Shown here: positions 14,971-21,496 of the stretch, piece by piece
How positions within the stretch are numbered: the first letter of the stretch is position 1
Layout: each line of letters begins with the position of its first letter
Source of the DNA: Christensenellaceae bacterium
GTDB lineage: Bacteria > Bacillota > Clostridia > Christensenellales > Borkfalkiaceae
Length of the DNA: 21,496 nt
Direction of reading: 5' to 3'
Assembly: GCA_016295005.1 (NCBI GenBank)
Contig: JAEDMA010000010.1
Span: forward strand, 1-21,496
Notes under the pieces: generated by a model
The model's database searches: none
Told to the model about the DNA's origin: nothing
The model's input: the letters and a program-made list of their open reading frames with translations, nothing else
Translations under genes and position numbers: made by a program

Positions 14971-16650
14971 TTACATTAAAAGCATGCCTTCGGTAGATTC
15001 TATTACCTTAAACATTTCTATTTGTCTGCCCGTTACCGCGTCGATATAAACGTAGTAAGTCGCGCCGTCGTAAGTTCCCGAGAATTCGTAAGAAAGTTTT
15101 TCCGTTTTTTCGCCGACAGGTATTACGGCGAGTCTTGACGTTAAAACGGTGATATTATCCGAAACTTTTTTCTTTGCCGCGCTTACCGATAAAAGCGGAG
15201 AAGGTATTATCCTTTCGGTGTGGTTGGTGTAATAAGAAGTGGCTTCCATACCTATAATTTTGCCCGTTTCCGCGCAAACTCTTATCTTTATAAGGTCGGA
15301 ATAAATTATTACCCCGTTATTTTCCGAAGCGAAGTTTATGGTAAATAAGTTATTCGCTAAGTTTATCCATACCGCTTTCACGTTTTCTATGCCGAGCGTT
15401 CCCAAAAATTTCAGCGCGTTGCTTTCGGCGGTATCCGCGTCGATAACCGTTTCCATACAACTGCCCGAATAAGCGAACATAATCAGTTTTCCGTCGCGTT
15501 CGGATATCTGCGCGTATAAATTATCGCCGTTTACTTCCGCGTTAAAGTTAAAGCAAGATAAATTTCCTTCCCCTTTGCCCACGCTTTTAACGTCTTTAAG
15601 GTTAAATCCGCTGAAAATATCCACGAAAATCTTTTCCGCTTCTTCTTCCGTCACGGTTTTTTCGGACAATCCTTTAATTTCTCTTTCGTCCTTACCGTCG
15701 GAGAAAGGTCCGTCGTAAATAAGTTCGGGGTATTCCACGGAAAGTTCCTGCAAGTCGTTGAATTCCGAGATAACGAGATTGCCGTCGCCGCCGCCTAACA
15801 TTGACGAAAACGAGAAGTCTGTCGTCATATTGCCGACGGTTCTTTGCAAACAATCCCTTAACTGACCTACGGCTTTATAAAGTTTATAAAGATTATCTCT
15901 TTCCCCTGCCGTTATCCCTTCGCCGTCAACCAACTTATCGTTAAGATATTTACTGTAATCGCCCACCTGATTTATCAGTTTGGCGGTATAAAACTTGCTT
16001 TCGTCTTCTAACGGAAGTTGAGAAAGATTGTTTTCGGCAAGTTCGGAATTTATAGCCGTATCAACGAGATATTTCTGAAGCCCCGATTCTTCGCTCGTCG
16101 CGAGTATTTTGGAAAGGTTAAGGTCTATATTGTCTACCTGCGCCACGGTGTCGAAAAAGGATTTTCTGTATCCGCTTTCTAACGCTCTGTCTTTATCGCT
16201 CGGAACGAACAACGTTACTATAAGAACGGTGGCGAGAACTAAAGACGACGCGCCGAGCGATATTACCGCGGCAAGCCAGCCGCCGTAGCCGCCGCCCGAC
16301 TTTCTTCTTTTTTCTCTGTCTTTTCTGCGTTGTTCTCTATAAGCCTGTTCGTTTTCGGCTTGCATTTTTTTAATCTGGTTTCTTTCCGCCTTTTCCTGCG
16401 CTTTTAATCTGTTTTTCTCGGCGATACGGGCTTCTTTTCTTTCTTTGCGCTCGTATTTTCTTCTTTCTTTTTCCCGTTTATAAGCGAGTTTTCTTTTTTC
16501 TTTTTCGGCTTTTTCGTGCGCTTTTATTTCCGCAATTCTTACTCTGTTTTTCGCGGCTTCTTCTTCGTGTTCGCCGCCGAATTTTTCCGAAACTTCTTCT
16601 TCCATCGCCTGTTTTGCTTTTTCTACGGCGCTGTTTTCTTTATTTTCCAT
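14971..16650 (-). CDS. ypeB: Germination protein YpeB with long charged N-terminal extension
   Basis: A 559-residue membrane protein of the YpeB family, which in Bacillus spores is needed to localise and stabilise the cortex-lytic enzyme SleB. The C-terminal part has PepSY-like repeats (about 325-395 and 490-550, the last with YYVYIDAVTGRQIEMF). The central helical region is about 150-310. One transmembrane segment lies at about 125-149. Residues 3-117 form an unusual Lys/Arg/Glu-rich, helix-forming extension absent from the short cytosolic tail typical of the family. I chose the ATG at 16650 because AGGAGAGT stands 2 nt before it. An in-frame ATG 21 bp upstream would turn this ribosome site into codons and overlap sleB. 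It follows sleB directly. Confidence 0.87.
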   Translation of the reverse strand: MENKENSAVEKAKQAMEEEVSEKFGGEHEEEAAKNRVRIAEIKAHEKAEKEKRKLAYKREKERRKYERKERKEARIAEKNRLKAQEKAERNQIKKMQAENEQAYREQRRKDREKRRKSGGGYGGWLAAVISLGASSLVLATVLIVTLFVPSDKDRALESGYRKSFFDTVAQVDNIDLNLSKILATSEESGLQKYLVDTAINSELAENNLSQLPLEDESKFYTAKLINQVGDYSKYLNDKLVDGEGITAGERDNLYKLYKAVGQLRDCLQRTVGNMTTDFSFSSMLGGGDGNLVISEFNDLQELSVEYPELIYDGPFSDGKDEREIKGLSEKTVTEEEAEKIFVDIFSGFNLKDVKSVGKGEGNLSCFNFNAEVNGDNLYAQISERDGKLIMFAYSGSCMETVIDADTAESNALKFLGTLGIENVKAVWINLANNLFTINFASENNGVIIYSDLIKIRVCAETGKIIGMEATSYYTNHTERIIPSPLLSVSAAKKKVSDNITVLTSRLAVIPVGEKTEKLSYEFSGTYDGATYYVYIDAVTGRQIEMFKVIESTEGMLLM

Positions 16651-16652
16651 AT

Positions 16653-16660
16653 ACTCTCCT
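16653..16660 (-). promoter_or_regulatory. Ribosome binding site that decides the ypeB start
   Basis: AGGAGAGT on the minus strand lies between the sleB stop codon and the ATG at 16650. It rules against the ATG at 16671, which has no such site. Confidence 0.8.
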
Positions 16661-17356
16661 TTATTTTGCAAAAACGTGATTGCCTATCGTTACGATCGTT
16701 TTTCTGGAAAAAATCCAACTGCTCGTGGCGGTTGCCGGATTATAATAATATATCGCGCCGTACGTCGGGTCCCAGCCGTTCATAGCGTCCTGCGCCGCCT
16801 TTTTCGCCGTCGCGTCGGGCGTAAGATTTATTTGCCCGTCGGCTACCGCGGTAAAAGCGTAACTCTGATATATTACTCCGGAAATGGTGTTCGGGAAAGA
16901 CGCGCTTTTAACTCTGTTTAAAACTACCGCGCCGACCGCTACCTGCCCGACGTAACTTTCCCCCCTTGCTTCGCCGTAAATAAGCCGCGCCAGAAGGTTT
17001 ACGTCATTGTTAGAGTACGACGACCCCGACGACGATGAAGCCGACGAAGCAGTCGATATCCCTAACGCCGCAAGCGTTTTATCCCCGACGATACCATCCG
17101 CCGTAAGACCGTTCTTTTGTTGAAAATATTTAACGGCGGCTTTGGTTTTCGCGCCGTATATTCCGTCTACCGATCCCGAATAATATCCCCAGTTTTTGAG
17201 TTTCTGCTGAATTTTTTTTACCGTAGTGCCGCTGCTGCCCTGTTTATAAACGACGGCGTAAGCGGATTCCGAGTTGTATTCGGAAAACGCCGCAGCCCCG
17301 AAACATACGGAAAGAGCCATTACCGCGATGATTACCGTTTTAAATAATTTTTTCAT
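16661..17356 (-). CDS. sleB: Spore cortex-lytic enzyme SleB
   Basis: A 231-residue secreted cell-wall hydrolase of germination, a lytic transglycosylase acting on muramic-delta-lactam cortex. Residues 1-33 form a signal peptide (MKKLFKTVIIAVMAL, cleavage near SAYA). Residues 38-98 are a PG_binding_1 domain (VKKIQQKLKNWGYYSGSVDGIYG...AVKYFQQKNGL). A Ser-rich linker spans 101-116. Residues 120-231 are the SleB/CwlJ catalytic domain (Hydrolase_2), with the likely catalytic E129 in IYGEARGE, followed by GQVAVGAVVLNRV. I chose the ATG at 17356 because AAGGAGG precedes it and a signal peptide follows; a longer reading lacks both. The start overlaps the spoIIR stop (ATGA). Confidence 0.93.
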   Translation of the reverse strand: MKKLFKTVIIAVMALSVCFGAAAFSEYNSESAYAVVYKQGSSGTTVKKIQQKLKNWGYYSGSVDGIYGAKTKAAVKYFQQKNGLTADGIVGDKTLAALGISTASSASSSSGSSYSNNDVNLLARLIYGEARGESYVGQVAVGAVVLNRVKSASFPNTISGVIYQSYAFTAVADGQINLTPDATAKKAAQDAMNGWDPTYGAIYYYNPATATSSWIFSRKTIVTIGNHVFAK

Positions 17357-17889
17357 TTTGCCTCCTTTTCGAAAAAATTTCTTATAATTTCGTAAATCTT
17401 GCTTTTGTAAACGTAATTGCTTCCGCTGCCCGTAAAACAAAGCGGCGGATATACCACGCACCACCAGTTATCCCCTTTGCCGCTGCCGAGTTCGACAATC
17501 AACGCGTCGTAATAACCGCTTTCGAGCGTGTACTCACCGTACGCTCTCGTCGGAAATTTCTCGTTGTTTATCTTCGCTTTGGACGAATAAGAAAAACCTT
17601 TTTTCAGTAACGTTTCGTCCGCAACCTTTTCTATGGACGGAAGTAACGATTTTATTATTTTTTCGGCGTTTTCCTTGGTTTTCGCCTGCGCGACGTAAGG
17701 GGTTAAAAATTCCACTATTCTTTCTTTAACGGCGTACTTTACCGTCTGATCTATATCGTCGTTGGAATTTGCCCTGATATGTATTCTTAAATATTCGGTA
17801 TGATTTTCTTCTTTCGGGATTGCAAACCCTAACGCCATCGCCGCCGCTAAAAGCGCGAATATTACCGCAAAAACCTTCGTTTTATTCAC
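17353..17889 (-). CDS. spoIIR: Stage II sporulation protein R
   Basis: A 178-residue secreted signalling protein. In Bacillus, SpoIIR is made in the forespore under sigma-F and triggers processing of pro-sigma-E by SpoIIGA in the mother cell. A signal peptide or anchor spans 1-24. The family hallmark LRIHIRANSNDDIDQ lies at 34-48, and the conserved NWWCVVYPPLCF at 141-152. Length fits the short form of the family. The start codon is GTG, 7 nt after AAGGAG. Its stop overlaps the sleB start by 4 bp, so it heads a spoIIR-sleB-ypeB operon. In Bacillus subtilis spoIIR is not joined to sleB-ypeB, which makes the arrangement notable. Confidence 0.93.
   Translation of the reverse strand: MNKTKVFAVIFALLAAAMALGFAIPKEENHTEYLRIHIRANSNDDIDQTVKYAVKERIVEFLTPYVAQAKTKENAEKIIKSLLPSIEKVADETLLKKGFSYSSKAKINNEKFPTRAYGEYTLESGYYDALIVELGSGKGDNWWCVVYPPLCFTGSGSNYVYKSKIYEIIRNFFEKEAK
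17361..17367 (-). promoter_or_regulatory. Ribosome binding site that decides the sleB start
   Basis: AAGGAGG on the minus strand, inside the end of spoIIR, 4 nt before the ATG at 17356. It couples sleB translation to spoIIR. Confidence 0.8.
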
Positions 17890-17920
17890 TTTTTATCTCC
17901 TTTTCTCTTTGCATATCTCC

Positions 17921-17949
17921 TTTATTGACCGATACTCGCCTTTTTATAC
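17921..17949 (-). promoter_or_regulatory. Possible forespore-type promoter before spoIIR
   Basis: On the minus strand GTATA (17945-17949) is followed 14 nt later by GGTCAATAAA (17921-17930). This partly resembles the sigma-F pattern (GYATA, then GGNNANA), with one mismatch at a key A and a spacer about 1-2 nt short. The match is imperfect; position and gene identity are the main support. Confidence 0.3.
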
Positions 17950-18030
17950 AACCCCCGTTTATTTTTCTTTTTATTAAAACTTTTGTGCAAAAATTTATAT
18001 AAAAATTATTAAAAAAGTTTCTCAGGACAG

Positions 18031-18058
18031 TTGACAAAAGAAAAATTCGGAGTATAAT
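18031..18058 (+). promoter_or_regulatory. Consensus promoter for the RHH gene and clpB
   Basis: A perfect -35 TTGACA (18031-18036) and a perfect -10 TATAAT (18053-18058) with a 16-bp spacer. No CIRCE inverted repeat or CtsR heptad pair is seen near it. A loosely repeated AAAAATTC(A)GG(GG)AG at 18041-18052 and 18075-18089 brackets the -10 and could be a regulator site. Confidence 0.85.
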
Positions 18059-18110
18059 TTATATAAAAAATGAGAAAAATTCAGGGGAGAAAAAGGAGAG
18101 CAAGATAAAA

Positions 18111-18764
18111 ATGAAGAAAAACATGTATAGTTTAATGTTAAGCGAAGAAGTAATATCGGAGATTGACCGTCTTGCGGAGAGAGAAGGAACGACGAGGTCG
18201 CATCTCGTGAACGAAATCCTTGCCGATTACGTTTCGGTGGTAACGCCGGAAAAACGTATTACCGACGTGTTCCGTCAGATAGAAAGTCTTTTCGAAAACA
18301 ACGAAAATTTCCCCGTATATTACGCTAATCACGACAACACGTTGTCCATTAAAAGCGCGCTTTCCTATCGATACCGTCCGACCCTTCGTTACGAAGTGGA
18401 GTTGTACAGAGTCGCGGGGGATCATTACGGCGAGTTGAAAGTGAATTTCAGGACGCAATCGCCCGAACTTCTTACCCGCCTTACGGAGTTTTTCCGTTTG
18501 TGGCAGAAAATGGAAGAGATTTACGTTACGGCGTTGTTCAACAGAAGAATAGAGTATTCTCTGGACGAATGTAAATGGACGAGATCTCTATCTTTTAAAA
18601 AAAGCGGCAACTATAATACGGACGATCTCGGAAAGGAAATAAGCAACTACGTAAAAGTTTTCGATAAAATGCTGAAAAAATATCTTTCCGACGGATATAA
18701 AACTTTAAACGAGTTGGAAAACGACTATTTAGCGGCTTTAAACGCAGGAAACTTAACTATTTAG
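18111..18764 (+). CDS. Ribbon-helix-helix protein of unknown function
   Basis: A 217-residue protein. Residues about 5-42 match a CopG/Arc-type ribbon-helix-helix: strand MYSLMLSEE, helix EVISEIDRLAERE, turn GTTRSHLV, helix NEILADYVSVV. The remaining 170 residues are a mixed domain I do not recognise. It contains a region rich in Tyr and Arg (SYRYRPTLRYEVELYR, about 85-100) and a helical C-terminal end. An RHH domain suggests DNA binding as a dimer. The gene lies 50 bp before clpB behind one strong promoter and without a terminator between, so a role in controlling clpB, or itself, is plausible. The ribosome site AAGGAG is about 12 nt from the ATG, farther than usual. Confidence 0.75.
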   Translation: MKKNMYSLMLSEEVISEIDRLAEREGTTRSHLVNEILADYVSVVTPEKRITDVFRQIESLFENNENFPVYYANHDNTLSIKSALSYRYRPTLRYEVELYRVAGDHYGELKVNFRTQSPELLTRLTEFFRLWQKMEEIYVTALFNRRIEYSLDECKWTRSLSFKKSGNYNTDDLGKEISNYVKVFDKMLKKYLSDGYKTLNELENDYLAALNAGNLTI

Positions 18765-18814
18765 CGACCAAGAAATTAAAATTATAAAATTTTGCGAAAA
18801 AGGAGGATAAAAAA

Positions 18815-21418
18815 ATGAACGCTAACAAATTAACGAAAAAGGCGATGGAAGCGATTTCTTCCGCGCAGAACATCGCGATAGAAAACGGTAACATTCAGAT
18901 TATGCCCGAGCATCTTCTTTACGCTCTTATAGATCAGGAAAACGGTTTGGTGGGAAGTCTTTTAAGGAAAATGGGGAAATCGCCCGATAAATTGTTGTCG
19001 GAAATCGATACCATGATTCGTAAAATGCCCGCCGTTTCGGGCGCGGGAAGAGAACCCGACAAGGTTTACGTTTCCCCCGTGACCGATAAAATTCTGACGG
19101 CGGCGGAAAGGCTTGCGGATAGTCTTAAAGACGATTACGTGTCCGTCGAACACATTATGCTTTGCATTTTCGATTATGCGAGCGACGATATAAAAAATAT
19201 GTTCCGCGCACACGGCATAACCAAAGCGGAATTCAACGAACAACTTAAAAAGGTAAAATCGGATAGAATTACGTCCGACGACCCCGAAAGCAGTTACGAC
19301 GTTCTCAATAAATACGGTTTCGACCTGGTAGAAAGAGCAAAAAGCCAGAAACTCGACCCCGTTATCGGCAGAGATTCGGAAATACGTAACGTTATAAGAA
19401 TTCTTTCGAGAAAAACCAAAAACAACCCCGTTTTAATCGGCGAACCGGGCGTAGGTAAAACAGCCATTGCGGAAGGTCTTGCGCAACGTATCGTTCGCGG
19501 CGACGTTCCCGAAGGGCTTAAAAACAAAACCATATTCGCTCTGGATATGGGCGCGTTGATTGCCGGCGCGAAATTCCGCGGCGAGTTCGAAGAAAGACTT
19601 AAAGCCGTGCTTAACGAAATAAAGAAGAGCGAAGGAAGAATTATTCTTTTCATCGACGAACTTCATACCATAGTCGGCGCGGGAAAATCGGACGGCGCGA
19701 TGGACGCGGGCAACCTGCTTAAGCCGTTACTCGCAAGGGGCGAACTGCACTGTATCGGCGCTACGACCCTTAACGAATACCGCAACTATATAGAAAAAGA
19801 CGCGGCTTTGGAAAGAAGATTCCAGCCGGTTATCGTAAACGAACCTAACGTGGAAGACACGATTACCATTCTCCGCGGACTTAAAGATCGTTACGAAGTT
19901 TATCACGGAGTAACCATTCACGACGGCGCGCTTATCGCCGCGGCGACGTTATCAAACAGATACATTACCGACAGATTCCTGCCCGATAAAGCCATCGACC
20001 TAGTAGACGAAGCTTGCGCGACGATTCGTTCGGAAATCGATTCCATGCCGACGGAAATGGACGAAATTTCCCGTAAAATAATGCAGCTGGAAATCGAAGA
20101 AATGGCGTTAAAGAAAGAAACGGACGATTTAAGCGCGGCAAGACTTGCCGAAATCAGAAAAGAACTTTCCGATTTACGCGAAAAGTTTTCCGCGATGAAA
20201 GCGCAGTGGGAAGAAGAAAAACAAAGTATACACGCCGTTTCTGACTTAAAATCGGAAATCGAAAAGGTCAACGCCGAAATCGAAACGGCGCAGAGAAACG
20301 CCGATTACGAACACGCCGCTAAACTTAAATATTCTACCCTGCCCGACTTAATGAAAAAATTAGAGCAAGCAAGAAAGGAAGAAAGCGGCAGAAAAAACAC
20401 TCTTTTACGCGACACCGTAACCGAAGAAGAAATCGCCAAAGTCGTTTCCCGTTGGACGGGAATCCCCCTTACCAAACTTATGGAAGGCGAAAGAGAAAAG
20501 GTTTTGCACCTTGCCGATATTCTTCATAAACGGGTAATCGGTCAAGACGAAGCAGTGGAAAAGGTCAGCGAAGCGATTTTACGTTCGAGGGCGGGTATCG
20601 CAGACCCCAACAGACCGATAGGTTCGTTTATGTTCTTAGGTCCTACCGGCGTAGGTAAAACCGAACTCGCCAAAGCCCTTGCCGAAAGTCTGTTCGACGA
20701 TGAACACAGCATTATAAGAATCGATATGTCGGAGTATATGGAAAAATTCTCCGTATCGAGACTTATCGGCGCGCCTCCGGGATACGTAGGCTACGAAGAA
20801 GGCGGTCAACTTACCGAAGCGGTAAGGCGTAAACCTTATTCGGTAGTCCTTTTCGACGAAATCGAAAAAGCGCACCCCGACGTTTTCAATATCTTGTTAC
20901 AAGTATTAGACGACGGACGTATAACCGACTCGCAAGGTCGTACGGTGGACTTTAAGAACACTATCTTGATTCTGACATCTAACCTCGGTTCCAACTATAT
21001 TTTGGACGGAATCGACGAAAAGACGGGAGAAATAAGCGATAAGGCGAAAGAAGAAGTGAACGCTTTGTTAAAACGTTCTTTCCGCCCCGAATTTTTGAAT
21101 CGTCTTGACGAAATCGTGTTCTATAAACCGTTGACAAAAGAAAACGTTACGAGCATCGTCGATTTGCTTATATCTTCGTTAAGCAAACGTATGGAAGAAC
21201 GCCGTCTGCGTCTTACCGTAACCGACGCCGCAAAGAACTATATAGTAGATAACGGTTACGACCCCGTTTACGGCGCGCGTCCGCTTAAGAGATTTTTGCA
21301 AAGCAAAGTGGAAACTCTAGTTGCGAAAAAGATGCTCGAATCGGATCTCGAACCGGACAGCGAACTCGTCGTGGACGCTTCCGGCGACGACCTGACCGTA
21401 ACGGTAAAAAACAAATAA
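18815..21418 (+). CDS. clpB: ATP-dependent disaggregase ClpB
   Basis: A Hsp100 chaperone that, with DnaK, threads aggregated proteins through a hexameric ring. The 867 residues are full length. The N-domain is about 1-145. NBD1 has Walker A GEPGVGKT (209-216) and Walker B ILFIDELH (277-284). The coiled-coil middle domain is about 405-530, present though Lys/Glu-rich. NBD2 has Walker A GPTGVGKT (609-616), pore loop GYVGY (656-660) and Walker B VVLFDEIE (677-684), followed by the C-terminal small domain. The middle domain argues for ClpB rather than ClpC or ClpA. The first pore loop reads GAKFRGEFEER with Phe254 where Tyr is usual. The start has AGGAGG 8 nt upstream, and it is probably co-transcribed with the RHH gene. 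Confidence 0.96.
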   Translation: MNANKLTKKAMEAISSAQNIAIENGNIQIMPEHLLYALIDQENGLVGSLLRKMGKSPDKLLSEIDTMIRKMPAVSGAGREPDKVYVSPVTDKILTAAERLADSLKDDYVSVEHIMLCIFDYASDDIKNMFRAHGITKAEFNEQLKKVKSDRITSDDPESSYDVLNKYGFDLVERAKSQKLDPVIGRDSEIRNVIRILSRKTKNNPVLIGEPGVGKTAIAEGLAQRIVRGDVPEGLKNKTIFALDMGALIAGAKFRGEFEERLKAVLNEIKKSEGRIILFIDELHTIVGAGKSDGAMDAGNLLKPLLARGELHCIGATTLNEYRNYIEKDAALERRFQPVIVNEPNVEDTITILRGLKDRYEVYHGVTIHDGALIAAATLSNRYITDRFLPDKAIDLVDEACATIRSEIDSMPTEMDEISRKIMQLEIEEMALKKETDDLSAARLAEIRKELSDLREKFSAMKAQWEEEKQSIHAVSDLKSEIEKVNAEIETAQRNADYEHAAKLKYSTLPDLMKKLEQARKEESGRKNTLLRDTVTEEEIAKVVSRWTGIPLTKLMEGEREKVLHLADILHKRVIGQDEAVEKVSEAILRSRAGIADPNRPIGSFMFLGPTGVGKTELAKALAESLFDDEHSIIRIDMSEYMEKFSVSRLIGAPPGYVGYEEGGQLTEAVRRKPYSVVLFDEIEKAHPDVFNILLQVLDDGRITDSQGRTVDFKNTILILTSNLGSNYILDGIDEKTGEISDKAKEEVNALLKRSFRPEFLNRLDEIVFYKPLTKENVTSIVDLLISSLSKRMEERRLRLTVTDAAKNYIVDNGYDPVYGARPLKRFLQSKVETLVAKKMLESDLEPDSELVVDASGDDLTVTVKNK

Positions 21419-21458
21419 AAACACACTGTTGCGCTTGATAGTATAAACTATAAGAAGT

Positions 21459-21489
21459 AAAGTTTTTATCTTATGATAAAAACTTTTAA
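21459..21489 (+). terminator. Terminator-like hairpin after clpB
   Basis: AAAGTTTTTATC (21459-21470) pairs perfectly with 21475-21486 around TTAT, followed by a short T stretch. The A/T-rich 12-bp stem lies about 40 bp past the clpB stop and probably ends the operon. Confidence 0.6.
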
Positions 21490-21496
21490 AACCCTG

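Noticed and set aside
16661..17464. Longer SleB reading starting at 17464
   Set aside because: The extra 36 residues lie inside spoIIR, hide the signal peptide, and lack the ribosome site that precedes the start at 17356.
18059..18110. CIRCE or CtsR operator controlling clpB
   Set aside because: No matching inverted repeat or heptad pair is present near the promoter.

Overview
The window reads as chromosomal DNA of an anaerobic, endospore-forming Firmicute, most likely a clostridial lineage. The evidence is an spoIIR-sleB-ypeB sporulation/germination cluster, a rubrerythrin, a lipoprotein with an InlB-type repeat, strong AGGAGG-like ribosome binding sites, and many intrinsic terminators. Base composition is moderately low in GC. 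I see no transposase, integrase, phage gene or CRISPR array. Nothing finer than class can be supported from the sequence alone.

Layout. (a) 1-500: tRNA-Arg(ACG) on the minus strand with its terminator, preceded by a tandemly duplicated, broken 5' half of the same tRNA; one strong promoter drives both. (b) 523-3230, minus: a membrane-anchored XRE-type regulator followed by a lipoprotein, with a promoter/operator whose half-sites suggest autoregulation. (c) 3577-8368, minus: a DeoR-family regulator, cysE, cysS and a short alaS, tightly packed and probably one transcript. This joins cysteine synthesis to cysteine and alanine charging. (d) 8447-9138: an 860-bp non-coding stretch with a plus-strand promoter, three tandem copies of a palindrome-bearing repeat of about 140 bp, then more hairpins leading into serS. 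(e) 9139-11808: serS, then a LOG-family nucleotide hydrolase gene convergent with a rubrerythrin gene across a shared bidirectional terminator. (f) 11919-14916, plus: an amino-acid ABC transporter operon (binding lipoprotein, permease, ATPase) ending in a YerC/TrpR-like regulator. (g) 14971-17889, minus: spoIIR, sleB and ypeB with start/stop overlaps. (h) 18031-21489, plus: a ribbon-helix-helix protein and clpB behind a consensus housekeeping promoter.

The most striking observation is that the amino-acid-binding lipoprotein at 12029-12850 appears circularly permuted. The segment that normally ends a family-3 solute-binding protein sits directly after the lipid-anchor cysteine, and the protein stops just where that segment would normally begin. 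Other points of interest are the structured repeat array upstream of serS, an AlaRS lacking its usual C-terminal domains, the membrane-bound XRE regulator paired with a lipoprotein, spoIIR sharing an operon with germination genes, and a YpeB homologue with a long charged N-terminal extension.
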